DNA of 64,000 nt, taken from Grammothele lineata (lineage: Eukaryota > Basidiomycota > Agaricomycetes > Polyporales > Polyporaceae). The translations under genes and the position numbers were made by a program. Where the stretch lies: assembly GCA_002150815.3 (NCBI GenBank), contig NDFF03000107.1:52169-116168 (forward strand). Reading direction: 5' to 3'. Below are positions 35,990 through 47,337 of the stretch, piece after piece (position 1 is the stretch's first letter; each line of letters opens with the position of its first letter). Under the pieces are notes generated by a model. It was given only the letters and a program-made list of their open reading frames with translations. It searched no databases and had not been told where the DNA came from.

Positions 35990-36526
35990 TGGTGAGCAGT
36001 CGGCACCACTCACCACTGATTCTTGTACTAACGCATGAATCAAGGGCAAGCGTACACTCAGTAGGGGCACCTACGTTCTTCTAGAGCTGTGTATTATCAT
36101 CCTTTGTCTATACATTGTGTCCCCCATTGTCGAGACCATGCTTATAGCTTTCATATTACTTGGTCTCTTCGGACAACGAATGATTGACGCTGCGCCTACC
36201 TACAGTTGAGCCTTCTCCGAACTCTCCGCACCGCCTTCACGAAATACATAGTACTCCTCTCTATTTGCCGCAGTCATTCTACTAGACGAACGGTTGCCCG
36301 GCCACTCGTCCGCATGGCATAGGACGTAAGCGTCGACGGCCAACTCTGAGTCGATAGGTCGGAGGGAAAGCTTCGCTTACGTGATCCGGTGGCCGCCTAA
36401 CTTTGGGTTCGAAGCCACGGCGGGCCGCGGGCGCTTATACTCCTTGACAGTGAGCGTCCCTGTAAATTCTCGGCGACTCCGATGATTTAAAACTCTACGT
36501 TTTTTCATACAGTGCTATCGTCATCT
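35990..36526. other. Spacer and BTB-3 promoter
   Basis: No gene. It contains TTCGCTTACGTGAT near 36373, matching the 5' region of BTB-2. Confidence 0.4.
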
Positions 36527-37592
36527 ATGTCTCACGTCGGACGCCACTCTTCAAAGCGACCCCGCACAGATGAAAGTACCACAACCGCCGGTATCCCGCC
36601 GACGAGGGATGAAGAGTTCTGGTTTCCCGACGGCAACGTGATCCTCCTCGCGCGAGGTGTTGAATTTCGTGTCTACTCCGGCCTCCTCGCCAGCCATTCT
36701 CCGGTATTCAAGGATATGTTCTCTCTTCCTCAGCCCGCAGACCTACCAAGTGCGCCCTGTCCTGTTCAAATGACGGACTCTCCGGAGGATCTGCGACATA
36801 TCTTGCGCGTCTTCATGCCGAGCCAAGACAATAGGTAGGCGGGGAGTTAACATATCCGCTATTATCTATTGACGTTCCTTTAGCCCATATATGCCCCAGA
36901 TAGGATCATTTTACGCGCTCTCCGCCACCATTCGTCTCGGACACAAGTACCAAATGGCCGACTTGGTTCAGCACTCCCTCGATTATCTCAAACTCTACTT
37001 CTCGGACAATTTCGAAGATTGGGAAAGTCCTAACGACGGTTTCCAGGAAATATTTTCCGGTCAAATGCTCCGGGACGTTGTTCAGGAGGTTGTACATCTC
37101 GCTCATCTCACCAGCATGGACTCGCTACTGCCGTCTGCCTTGCTCGTGTCCACCACTCTTTTCGCGCATATGATCATGCAAGGATACACTCGTGAGGACG
37201 GTACCAAGGTGCAATTGTCGTATGAAGACCTCGCGCGATGCTTGCAAGCAACGGATTCCCTTCGTATGGCCCGCGTGGAAGGCTGTGTCTACGTCCTAGA
37301 AAACGAAGCGTGCCGTGGTTGCGAGTGTCCCGAGGCATGCGAGGAGGTGCTGTCGGAACATTTTCGGGAGTTCCGTGAATCCGCGCATTCATGGTTACTC
37401 CCCGACCCGACTGCCTCCTACGCTGATCTCTACGAGTCCATCCAAGACGAAGGCCTTTGCGAGGATTGCTTCGTGATGCTGCAGGCGCGCGACCTGTACG
37501 CGCGTAGGCGCGTATGGAACCGACTCCCGTACTTCTTCGGCCTTACGATCAAAGGATGGCCGGGTAGTACGTCTGATATCCCCGAGACGTGA
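36527..37592 (+). CDS. BTB/POZ domain protein BTB-3
   Basis: Join(36527..36834, 36884..37592), 338 aa. The start MSHVGRHSSKRPRTD keeps the basic tract. BTB core: EEFWFPDGNVILLARGVEFR to QMTDSPEDLRHILRVFMP. Exon 2: SFYALSATIRL-GHKYQM, then DVVQEVVHLAHLT as in BTB-2, a cysteine-rich patch CRGCECPEAC, and LCEDCFVML near the end. The 49-nt intron is the shortest in the array, with the family's phase-2 site kept. It is a tandem sister of BTB-2. The denser cysteines suggest a metal-binding C-terminal subdomain, which is inference. Confidence 0.85.
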
Positions 37593-37853
37593 AGGTAAGC
37601 ACGGCCTGTGAGCTGTACGTTGATGTCGTACTGACGTATAGATACAGGGCCGTTGCCTCATGCTTTGCTTCCGCAGTTTTGCCACATCCTTACGATATCT
37701 ATCGTTCTCATCTATTGCAACCAATGTATCACTATGCCTATCGTACAGCCAAAACGCCGCGCGTTCATCGAGAGCTACCTTTACATTCTAATGATAACTC
37801 ATCATGCTTGCCCAACTCTCGATACCAGCCTCACGATGATACCGACGTCGTAC

Positions 37854-40072
37854 TCAGATAGCCGCCTTGCCGCGTGGGACAACTCTGCACTTGAACGGTA
37901 TGGGCCGGCTATACGAAGGGAGTCGTCAAAGGCGAGCAATCCGAGTTAGTGGGCAGCGCGCGCACCTCGTGAAACCCGGTCTAAACTTAGCCGGGGGTGT
38001 CACCTCGCGACCCGCTTCGTCCAACGGCTTGAGAATGTCGAAGGTCGCCAGGATGTTCGCGATCGCGAGCCAGAGGGACTGGTCAGCGAACGCATGGCCA
38101 GGGCAAATCCTGCGCAGTGAAGAAACACGTTCAGGAGATGTCTAGGCGTGCGACTCGACTTGGAGCGGGCAGACGCACCTCCGTCCGAACCCGAACGTGA
38201 AGCTGCTGGGTTGCAGCGAGGGTTCGGCACCTAAGTAGCGCTCTGGGCGAAACTCCTCCGGATCTTGGTAGAATGCCGTCTCCCTAGTCATGCCCCTGGT
38301 GCCATTTTTCGGTCAATGCGGCCGAGAAGGCATCTACACATTTCTCAGAAGCGCGTACCAGATGTTGGGGATGACCATGGCCCCGGCCGGGATCTCGTAT
38401 CCCCGGTACTCGTCGTCGCACGTCACGCGATGTGGAACAGCTAGACATCTTGAGATGAGCATAACCTAGGACGCAGGCGTGAGAAATACGCACAGAGTGA
38501 GACCGAAGGTGACCAGCTGCGCCGAAGATCAATGGACGAACATATGACGTCATTGGCTAGAAGCGTACCGGTAGACCTCTTCGAGAAGAGCGTTGAGGTA
38601 TGGCAAGGACTCGCGATCCTCAAATGTTGGAAGGCGATCTCTACCAATGACCCCGTCTATCTCCTCCTGAGCTTTACGGTACGCATCCGGGTTGCGTATC
38701 ATTGACAGGAAAAAGGTGATCAAGGTGCCGTGAGTCTAGTAGACGCGTCATCAGCCAGGATCATATCGTGGTTCTATCTGCGCGTACCGTTTCCGTGCCA
38801 GCTATGTCAGGAAGTGACGAAGTTCAGAAAGGCATCGTCTGGAAGGAAGCGAGGCAAGCCCTCACCTCCGAAGATGCTAACCCCAATCCCGCGAACGTCT
38901 TCAAAATCCGCATCCGACATCTCGCCCTGATGCGCCTCTAGAATGGACGAGATGACGCACGGCGAGCCCGTCCCTGACGCCTGCGGGAGGCACAACCTCA
39001 GCTCGTTATCACAGGTCCGAAATGGCACGACGCACCATGTCCGACAGGACCATATCGACCGCCATGTTGCGCCACGCCGCCCACGCCACGCGCGCCTTGT
39101 ACGCTCGCCGCCTGAACCCGGCGCCAGGGGCCCACATCGGCAGGTGCTTTACTGCGCGCAGGAGATGTCAGAGACTAGTGGCGCATACCGGCGCAGATGA
39201 GGAGCGAAAGTGATAGGCTGGCTGACTCACGGATGGGGAAGAAATCGACGATCATCGACCCGGGGGAGCCACAGTCGTTCGTTGCGGTGTTGGCGCGCTC
39301 TGCGAGCACGAGGAGGTCGTCGTGCACGGAGGTGATGCGCCGTCCGTAGGTGATCTCAAGGACCGTCGCAGCAACGTAGCTATTATGCAGAGCGTGGTCA
39401 GAGCAAGGCACGAGTGTCGATATGAAGCGATGCCCACCGGAAGAGATGCGCATCGAATTCTTCGGGCGTCTCTCGAAGCCCTTGAAGTAGTATTTCCACT
39501 TCCCGGACCATGATGGGCTGGTACAACTGTAGTGTCTTCTTGTTCCCTACAGCGTCATGAATCCACCTGCGATGTTTGCGATGGCGGTCACCATATGGCA
39601 TGGCAGGGAGAGATGAATCATGCCCCTGCCTGCAAGAATGTTCAATAATCAGTGGCGGGTTCCGAGATCACGCGTCAAGTAAAGGGAAACTCTCACAGCT
39701 CCCCAAGCAGAACCATGCGCGGACGGTCGGAGTATTTCGAGCTTCGTTTGTCAAGGAGATCGCGGGCGGCCGCGAGGGAGTTGAGAACGATAGTCGGCGT
39801 GCGGAAGACCTTGAGGTAGATGACGTCACCTGAAGGCCAGAATGTCAGGTCGTGGGGCGCAACGTCGATAGAACAAGGGAATACGACTGACCATAGTTGC
39901 GTTTCCAGTCCCAGAACGCCTTCTCTTGGAACTCGAGAGGCAAGTGGTGTACACTTCCGAGGACAGGGAGTGCGCTGGGCCCAGGAGGCAGCTTGTGCTT
40001 TCGGCGTGTAGCCCATCTCAGGAGCAATACGACACTGACGAGCAGAAGACCAGCCCAAGCGGGGAACATCAT
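37854..40072 (-). CDS. Cytochrome P450 (P450-C)
   Basis: A complete, many-exon P450 of the same family as P450-A and -B. Seen in order: membrane helix WAGLLLVSVVLLLRW, hinge [41 protein letters not shown] then LKHLPMWAPGAGF, and AGTET in its own small exon near 38800. The ExxR motif is in EEVYRWSP, and the haem loop FGFGRRICPGHAFAD is split by an intron (near 38115-38180). The C-terminus PFKCRVVPRGKAAI is about a dozen residues shorter than in A and B. A very small exon (WSPSVSL) follows the K helix. All inspected splice sites are canonical, so this copy should be functional. Exact CYP family not assigned. Confidence 0.86.
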
Positions 40073-40119
40073 GTCTGAGGACGCAGCGAGCAGAATGCGT
40101 GAGTTTGTGTAGTGAAGGG

Positions 40120-40126
40120 TTTTATA
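40120..40126 (-). promoter_or_regulatory. TATA box of P450-C
   Basis: TATAAAA on the minus strand about 50 nt upstream of the ATG at 40072. Confidence 0.5.
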
Positions 40127-41210
40127 CCGAGCTCACCCGGCAACTGAACGAAAATATACAACTCCTCGGAGACTCCTTGGGCGCCCCGCTCAACATGTGT
40201 TCCTGAGTGATGCATCGAACGCCGGAACGGTCTCAGGCAACTTATCGAGACAAGCCTACGGCGTAAAAATGGTGGAGATATCGAGGCTATGATCCATAGC
40301 GCCTCGGCAGCAGGGTCTTGTCGGCTGTCAATTGTCAGCGAAGAGTCGAAGTTGAGTCAAACATAGGCGCTTACAGGGAGGGTCCCAACACCCTTCGACT
40401 ACGGACGTTGGGGCGTGTGAATGGCCACCGAGTCGCTCTGAGGAATGTAGGGGAAGTATCGAGCTCACGTATCCAAGAAACGACGTCACCGCAGCGACTC
40501 CCGGAGGGTGGCCACCATGAGGCACAGCGGAGATGATCTGCACGGCAGGCCGGTGTGAATATTGCTTAGGCCTGTGCAAAACACGGTGGAAACATGAAAT
40601 CAATGTTATTGTTCCTGAGCCGACCTCCAACCAACGAGATGATGGGTACTTTGATAGCACGAGTGGAGCTCCGCGTACAAGACGACAGTAGTCTCACGAA
40701 GCATGCGATTGCCACTAGGGGACCGGGGCCGGCAAGATCAGTTGCGGCGGCTGCCCCGAAAGTACTACGTTGACATCTTCAACACAAACAGGGTAGAGCG
40801 TGTACCGTGAGACAGCGCAATGTAGACTCCGACTAGCATGGAGGACGTGAGTTTCACCGGTGACAGGCGAGCAAATGGACTTACAGCGTATATTGTAGGG
40901 ACATGTAGCCTAGCTCGGGCGGGTCCTGGAAATCTATGTAAGAGTTAGACATATCCTCGAATAACAAGGAAGACACCACGCACCTACAAAGAACGCTACC
41001 AGTATTGAGTACCTCTAGCAATCAATCCTGAAACCGTAGCTCGAAGTTAGCGCCAAAGACGGCACGCCAGCCACCTTCTACGTGACACATGAGCGTGCGT
41101 GCCCTTCAGAATGGGCACGATGTCGTCTGATGCTAACATCTCCCGGACGGTTTGGAGTACTTCAAGACTGCTGACGATGCTAGCGTCACCGCATCACATC
41201 AAAGCAACCG

Positions 41211-41625
41211 TTACAGGATGAGGGGATAGAGTTCGTTCGTTCGTCGACGCCAAGGCAGTCGCGGTTGACATGGGAGCACATTTTCTAGGTCGCCGTACTT
41301 GTGAGAGAGAAAAACACGGAGTGCAACCTCAGACAACGTATGTAATGCGCATAAGGGAGAGCAAAACCGTCGAAGAGCAAAGGATCGCGTGGAAGTACGC
41401 ACTCTCCTTCCCATTAGTGAACTCCCGAGAAGATGTTCTTCAAACCATCCGAGGTATGAACGGGGCAGTCCGGCGGACGACGGAGTGTTTGAAGGAGAAT
41501 GAACATATCTCGAAGATCGGAGGCAGGACACCCCTTGGACTGGACCCGGTAGCGACGAGTATAACGAAGAGTCCTGGAACCAAAACTCGTTTTCCTCGCC
41601 GGTCCTGCTTCAGCGCCGGCTCCGG
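41211..41625 (-). pseudogene. BTB-family gene relic (exon 1 and start of exon 2)
   Basis: Minus-strand pieces of the BTB core in broken frames: ENEFWFQDSS (family: DEEFWFEDGS), then RVQSKGCPASDLRDMF (FRVYKGxxxxxSPVFxDMF), then RRPPDCPVHTSDGLKNIF (CPVVxLxDSPxxLKxVL). Downstream, FLSHKYGDLENVL recalls the exon-2 motif RLGHKYQIxHLV. Frameshifts and stops between the pieces rule out a working gene. It lies 0.7 kb from intact BTB-4. Confidence 0.65.
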
Positions 41626-42320
41626 GATTCCTCGCCGAAACCTCCGCCCCTGGCATGGAGTTCCACATGCAACCCTTCCTTGGTTTCGGGATCTACCATG
41701 AAATGGTAGATGCATGATGCCACGTTTGGGGTCCTTCGCAGCTGGGCAACAACGGAGCCGAGAGTCGCCTTGATTCCGTGCCAAACGAAGACTTACCTGA
41801 TTCCACCTACGCCTAAGTCAAAGTAGGTCGAGGTTGCTGCACGACGATGAGAAGTTCAAGGATGTATTGCACGGGTAACAGGCGTGGAAGAGAGATCATG
41901 GCGCCGGACAAGTTACAGGCGGCTGCCAACGTGGGACCATTCGCCGAGTAAGCGTGATGATTACGCATGACGTCACGGACACTATTAGGATATGTAGAAG
42001 CACTAGGGCCAAATCTCATCGAACGTTATTGGGATATACATGAAGCGTACATTACAAGGCATAAACCCTCGCCAGGTTGTGAAATACAAGAAAACCGCCC
42101 CGCGTGATACTGAATGCTGCGTTGCGCTGCTTTCCTGGCCTTCAAACATCCAATGACCGCGGACATTCGACCGGTCGGTTATAATTCAAGTATAAAGATA
42201 CGTTTGATGCATTCCTGGAAGGCCAAGAAGCCCAGACCGACGTGAATAGACGGTATCCTGGCCGAAGTTCTGTCAGGCAACTCGCGAACCTCAGGTGAGT
42301 GTGAAACTCACCTCACCGTT

Positions 42321-43420
42321 TCAAGAAGTCGCCTCATTCGCTGCTGCGTTAGGCGAGCCTGCCCAGCCCGGGACCACCATCCCCATGATCTCCGGCAACC
42401 TCAGCCAATCCTTTTTGCGCTCTTCCTTCTCTCGCTCCATGAACAACGCCCGACACTCCGCGCACACCCGCGAGTCGGGCAAGTGCTCGTAGAACGGGTC
42501 GCAGCCCGTCATAGATGCACCCCGAGCGTCCGTCCACGAGTCACGCGTCATGACTCGCCGACAGGCGTTTTTGCTTGCGCACCCTGGGGCAGGGTCGAAC
42601 GGGTACAAGCGGAACATGATCGCAACGTTCGTTGCAGCGAGTTGCTTGGTAGCTTGGTAGCACAGCGCAGCATCCTCGGGAGAGAGTACCTCGTCCAAGT
42701 CGTTGTCCTCGTCCGTGAAACCCTCCATGATCTCGCGCCCACTGAGCAGCGTGCAGCAGGTGAGAATGGCGTAGGGGATCATGGAGAGCTCGCCGGTAAG
42801 CCGCGCTAAGTTTACGACTCCTATCGCCTCGTCATCGCTGAAGTTTGGGGGGCAATAAGTCTTCAACTTCTCCACGACGTCCAAGTCGTCCGTGAAGTAC
42901 TGCTTCAGGTACGCTATACACTCGGCGACGAGATGCGCGATCTGATACTTGTGCCCGAGTCGGACACATGCTGCGATGATGGGATACTTGGGATGAACAA
43001 CAGAGAACGGCCTACGTAGGGCTTGCAATTGTCACGAGATGGGAATGCATAATCTGGAAAGAGTACGTACTTCGCTTGAGAGCCAGGGAGTAGTATACGG
43101 AGCACGTCTTTGAGATGTTGGGGGCTATCGGTGAGATGGACGACCGGACATGCGCTGGAAGCATCTGCGGAGGAAGGTTGGGGAAGAGAAAACATATCTT
43201 TGAACACCGGGGAGCACTCCATGAGGACACCTTTGTACACCTTGAACTGGACGTCGCCCGCGACTAGTATCACCGACCCGTCCTCAAACCAAAACTCATC
43301 GTCACGTTTCAGCTGTGTCTTCGGAACGCCTTCTTCTCCTCTTACCGCCTGCGGGTCCGCCTGGCTTGACTCGACATCCGAATCCACACGCGCCCTCTTC
43401 TTCTTGACACGGTCTGACAT
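42321..43420 (-). CDS. BTB/POZ domain protein BTB-4
   Basis: Complement(42321..43011, 43071..43420), 346 aa. Starts MSDRVKKKRARVD. BTB core EFWFEDGSVILVAGDVQFKV to VHLTDSPQHLKDVLRILLP. Exon 2 begins PFSVVHPKYPIIAACVRL-GHKYQI and continues DEAIGVVNLARLTGEL, an acidic insertion (TDEDNDLDEVLS), CASKNAC, and RVCAECRALF, ending VVPGWAGSPNAAANEATS. The cysteine pairs fit the family's putative zinc site. It pairs head-to-tail with BTB-5 on the same strand. Phase-2 intron at the fixed site. Confidence 0.86.
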
Positions 43421-43884
43421 TGTATTGTGAAATCCGCTTCGAAGTCGGCCGGCCGAACGCGCTATGGCCGCGAAGAGGACCAGTCTAGAGCCGCAGAGAG
43501 GAATCCGTGGAACGGTCGGAGGAAAGACGGGTGAGTGGGTGGGAGCGGCGAGTGCACACTTCGGAGGAAGCGATCTCGAAAATCCAGCACTAATATCGTC
43601 ACGTGCGTCCTAGGAGTGGCTGCGACTCGCCGGTGTCAGCCGGGTGAGAAGGCGGACCCATAACGCATTGTTTTTGAACAGACCCACAAGCATGCGGTAC
43701 GGAGGTATATGTTCAACATCAAGAGAGTACAGTGGCATCGCAATACAAAATCCAACTCCCCGGGCATCGTCACTGTCTCCACACGCAGCCGAGTGTAGTA
43801 CGGGCCAAAGCCTAACATATCGCACTAAGTTATACACCGTCATGACTGTAAAAGAAGAGAGCGACGACATACATTACAATTATA
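43421..43884. other. BTB-4 promoter and BTB-5 3' spacer
   Basis: No gene seen. A TCGTCACGTGCG motif near 43597 has the GTCAC half found in the shared BTB promoter element. Confidence 0.35.
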
Positions 43885-45003
43885 CTATAAGCTGCTTGTC
43901 TCGCGACTGTCAGCGTCGATGCCGAAGATATCTGGTAGTTTTCCCCACAACTGCCGTCTCTCATCTTCCACGATTTCTTCCAGCTGCTGCCGGCACGACG
44001 AGCACACCTGGAATGTCCCGAGGAAGCTGTTGCAAACCTCTTTCACCGGAAGCGGGTAGAGCCGCACAATGATGCACGACCACTTAGCGAACATGTCCCT
44101 GAACTTGGCTATCCTTGTATCGCATGCTTGACGAGTGTCGCAGATAAGCGGGCGGCGTAGTTGAAGACCTATAAGGCTGACATGATCGAAGGATGCCTGA
44201 AGCAGGCGCGGCTTCGCCAGGTAGCATAGCGCGAAGTCATCCGCAGTGAGGGTCTCGAATGAACCATCCTCGCGCTTGAAACCCTCGATCAGAGGCTTTC
44301 CGAGCGCGCAGCATAATGCAAGGGCTATAGGTAAGATGCTGTCGCATTGGGTCAGGCGTGCAATGTTGACCACTGCGATGACTTCGGTCCCTGACCAGCC
44401 TGGGGGCATCCAGTTGTTCGAAGAAGATCCGTTGTCCAACGAAGACCACGCGTCATAGGAGTCAGGAAGATACGTCTTGAGTAAGTCGAGAGTTTCTTTG
44501 ACAAGGTGATCGATCTGGTATTTGTGACCTAGCCGTGCGTACGCATAAAGTTGATGGAATGAGGGAACGTCGTCTGGTTTTGCGTGCAAGAGTCTAGTAG
44601 ATGCTGCGCCTTAGTACATGCTGGCAATACAGGTTGCTGTGACGAGAGAAAACACGTACGATGATGTATTCCTAGGAAGAATGGCTCTAAGGAGGTGTTC
44701 AAGCTCCTGAGGGGAGTCATCCAACTCGACGACAGGACACTGTATCGACATTCCGTCCTTTGGCGATGGCTGAGGCAAGGAAAACATCTCGGCAAAGACA
44801 GGAGAGTGTTCTGCCAAAACGCCTTTGTAGACTCTGTATTTCACACCTCTTGCAAGCAGCGTGATACTCCCGTCCTCGAACCAAAAGGCTCCTCGTTTCG
44901 CCGAAGGTGCAGGTCTTCCAGAATCTCGGTTACTCGATGAAGTCCCTGAGGGGTCGGAAGTTTCATCGAGGCGCCGCTTCTTGTGTGCCGTCTGAGATGA
45001 CAT
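43885..45003 (-). CDS. BTB/POZ domain protein BTB-5
   Basis: Complement(43885..44593, 44660..45003), 350 aa. MSSQTAHKKRRLDE gives the basic start. BTB core AFWFEDGSITLLARGVKYRV to VELDDSPQELEHLLRAILP. Exon 2: VPSFHQLYAYARL-GHKYQI, EVIAVVNIARLTQC, CCALGKPLIEGFKREDGSFE, CDTRQACDTRI, and QVCSSCRQQLEEI. The protein ends DIFGIDADSRETSSL. The promoter has a hairpin-forming GCGAACG/CGTTCGC pair (45099-45115) and a half-copy of the shared dyad element. No lesion seen. Adaptor role inferred from family. Confidence 0.86.
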
Positions 45004-45677
45004 GGAGGTACGACGAATGTGTGGTGTGCGTAAGAAAAGGAAGAAGTTGCGAGGAGCGTTGACGGACGCGCGAACGAGCATCCGTGACTCCGGTGGTGGC
45101 GAACGCGACGTTCGCGTCTCGTAACGCGACTTGTCACACCAGATGTGATCATGCCTCAGCGCTAGCTGGCTCCTGTTGGCTCTCTTCAAAGTTCAAACAG
45201 CCGACACAATCACTGCTCCGATAACAGTAACGTATCCAATCCAACAAATTAAAACGCATTCTGCAACAACTGCACCCTTCAGTTACCTCATGCGAAGCAT
45301 ACTCCTTCCCTTCCGACCCCAGCGGAGGTCTGCCTTCAACTTGTCACCGCCAGCACTGCACATTCGGGTGCTTTCGCTACTGACCTCTGCGCACTTGGGT
45401 GCGATACACCTGTCATACCGCTCACCGCTGACGTACGGTGGCACTGCATCCGCTCGTGCTGACGGCCGCGAACAGTTAACTGCACCAGAGTGTTGGCAGC
45501 TCGGGTGCTAAGCCGCATGTAAGTAGAACCCGCTCAACATAACTGACCTCTTAGAGCAAGTCTCGCTTAGGCTTTGCAGATCATATATAGCCGCAATGAG
45601 TGTTCGAACAGCTCAGAGTTTGGTCACTCACATCCTTCCCACTCTCCACATTCTTCTTTGAATTATCTACAGCTCCC
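45004..45677. other. Divergent promoter region of BTB-5 and the DUF7702-like gene
   Basis: No gene recognised. It includes the inverted repeat at 45099-45115 and the element half-site at 45122-45137. Confidence 0.4.
45122..45137. promoter_or_regulatory. Half-copy of the shared BTB dyad element
   Basis: TAACGCGACTTGTCAC matches the right arm TAACGCGTNNGTCAC with one inserted base, 119 nt upstream of BTB-5. Confidence 0.35.
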
Positions 45678-46768
45678 ATGGGCCTAGACCAGCGCGGTGA
45701 CATCGCGGTTGCTGAGATAGTTCTCTATGCCTCTATTCTCGTCCTTTCCGTCATCCTTGTTCTCCGGCATGGGATCTCACGACACTCGGGACGGATCTTC
45801 CTGGTGATTCTTTCGATTAGTACGCCTTCCCTGTGATGCTGAACCTTCCAAGGCTAACCGTTTGATTTTTCAGTCAGGATCATCGGCGGGATCACCCACG
45901 CCATATCCGAACAGAACCCATCGAACGTAACTCTCCAGATAGTGTACGGGGTCATGGAAGCGGCTGGACTTTCGCCTCTCCTGCTAGCGACACTCGGCTT
46001 CCTAGGTACTGTGTACGTCTCCCCGTTCACCACACTATTGCCCTTACCCAACTGATCAATACGGCTGCAGGGGTCAGCACTCGCTCGATCGCGAGCGCAT
46101 TATGGGCGCACGAGCATTTCATTTACTCAGCCTACTAGCCACTGGTGGCGTTGTTCTCGCCGTAATCGGCGGTACAAAATCGGGCAACGCGAAGACGCAA
46201 GCTGACATCGACTCGAGCACGACGTATCGCCACGTCGGCGCGATCCTCTTCGCAATCCTTTACGGCTGCCTCTGTGGCATCGCGCTCTTCTGCTGGAGCC
46301 GGCGTGACCAGATTCTCAAATATCGCCGCAAGGTACGTCTTGCCACCCTCTCCTGTAATAAACCCGGGGCTCACGCGTACGTTATCTGCCATGCAGCTGC
46401 TCCTCGCCATCACCGCCTGTCTTCCTTTCCTCCTCATCCGCGTCGTCTACTCCATCCTCTCCGCCTTTGCTCCCTCGCCCTTCTCGATCGACAGCTCGGG
46501 CCACCGCGTGCCGAACCCCACCTTCGCGTCCTCCTCCCTGGCCAAGTTCAGCTCGACCGCAGGCGACTGGCGCATCTATCTCGTACTCTCCGTAATGACC
46601 GAGTTCGCGGTCGTGCTCGTGTACACGGGTACCGGGATGATGCTGCCTCTCAAGCGAGACGAAGCCGACTACCAGAAGGCGCACGCGCTCACGGGGATAT
46701 CACTCCCTGACACTGGGGAATCGGCATACGCTCCGCTGCGGGAACGATACAATCACGACAATGTCTAG
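45678..46768 (+). CDS. Polytopic membrane protein, DUF7702-like
   Basis: Four exons with short introns. The start MGLDQRGDIAVAEIVLYAS leads into TM1 (ILVLSVILVLRHG). Then come RIIGGITHAISEQNPSN, AAGLSPLLLATLGFLG, FHLLSLLATGGVVLAVIGGT, the helix AILFAILYGCLCGIALFCW, then LLLAITACLPFLLIRVVYSI, and IYLVLSVMTEFAVVLVYTG. About seven membrane helices, with a soluble tail ending REYRN-like RERYNHDNV. This layout and the RIIGG motif match fungal seven-helix proteins of unknown function (DUF7702, distantly like RTA1 proteins). No ligand or pathway can be named. The nearby P450-D is convergent. Confidence 0.75.
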
Positions 46769-47337
46769 CCTGGTCTGGTACGACGTCGAGGCTCGGGGAG
46801 GGGTTGGGAAAAATCAGGTCACGAGTCGGGGGAAAGGTATATGACGGCATACTGAGGCCTTCCGTCGAAAACATCCGTGTTGCTTCCCATCCCCGACACC
46901 ATCTTATGGTCTCGTCGAAGGTTCACGTCCATACATTCGTTTCTACTATTTATGTACTAGCACATCAATCGGTTCTAGAGTTTTTCTCCTGAGCCGCTTG
47001 GGTCATAGACCGCACGTTTCCTGGGATCAAAAGCAACATGTAGAGTCGATAACGAAATATGATAAGTTACTTGTACACGTACACGTCTCCGAGCGGCAGC
47101 CCTCGCGATGTGATATACGCACAAGACGCGGGGATAGTAAAAGAGCCAGATATACGGTACGAGGTCCTAGCGTAACGGGGAGTCCGGGGAGGGTATAACG
47201 CGGACGACCATCGACCGCTCTACTGTACACTGTCATGGAAGTAACGGGGGCTTTGTACGTGTCCGACAGCCTCCGGTCCGAGACGGCGAACGAGACCAAA
47301 CATCTGCGCCCGCGGACGAACGGAGATAGCGAGGCAT
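46769..47337. other. Convergent 3' spacer
   Basis: Between the DUF7702-like gene and P450-D. No gene seen. Confidence 0.4.

Larger units (their letters stand above)
40073..42320. other. Intergenic region with a BTB relic
   Basis: About 2.2 kb. Apart from the P450-C promoter and the BTB relic at 41211-41625, I see no gene. Confidence 0.45.
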
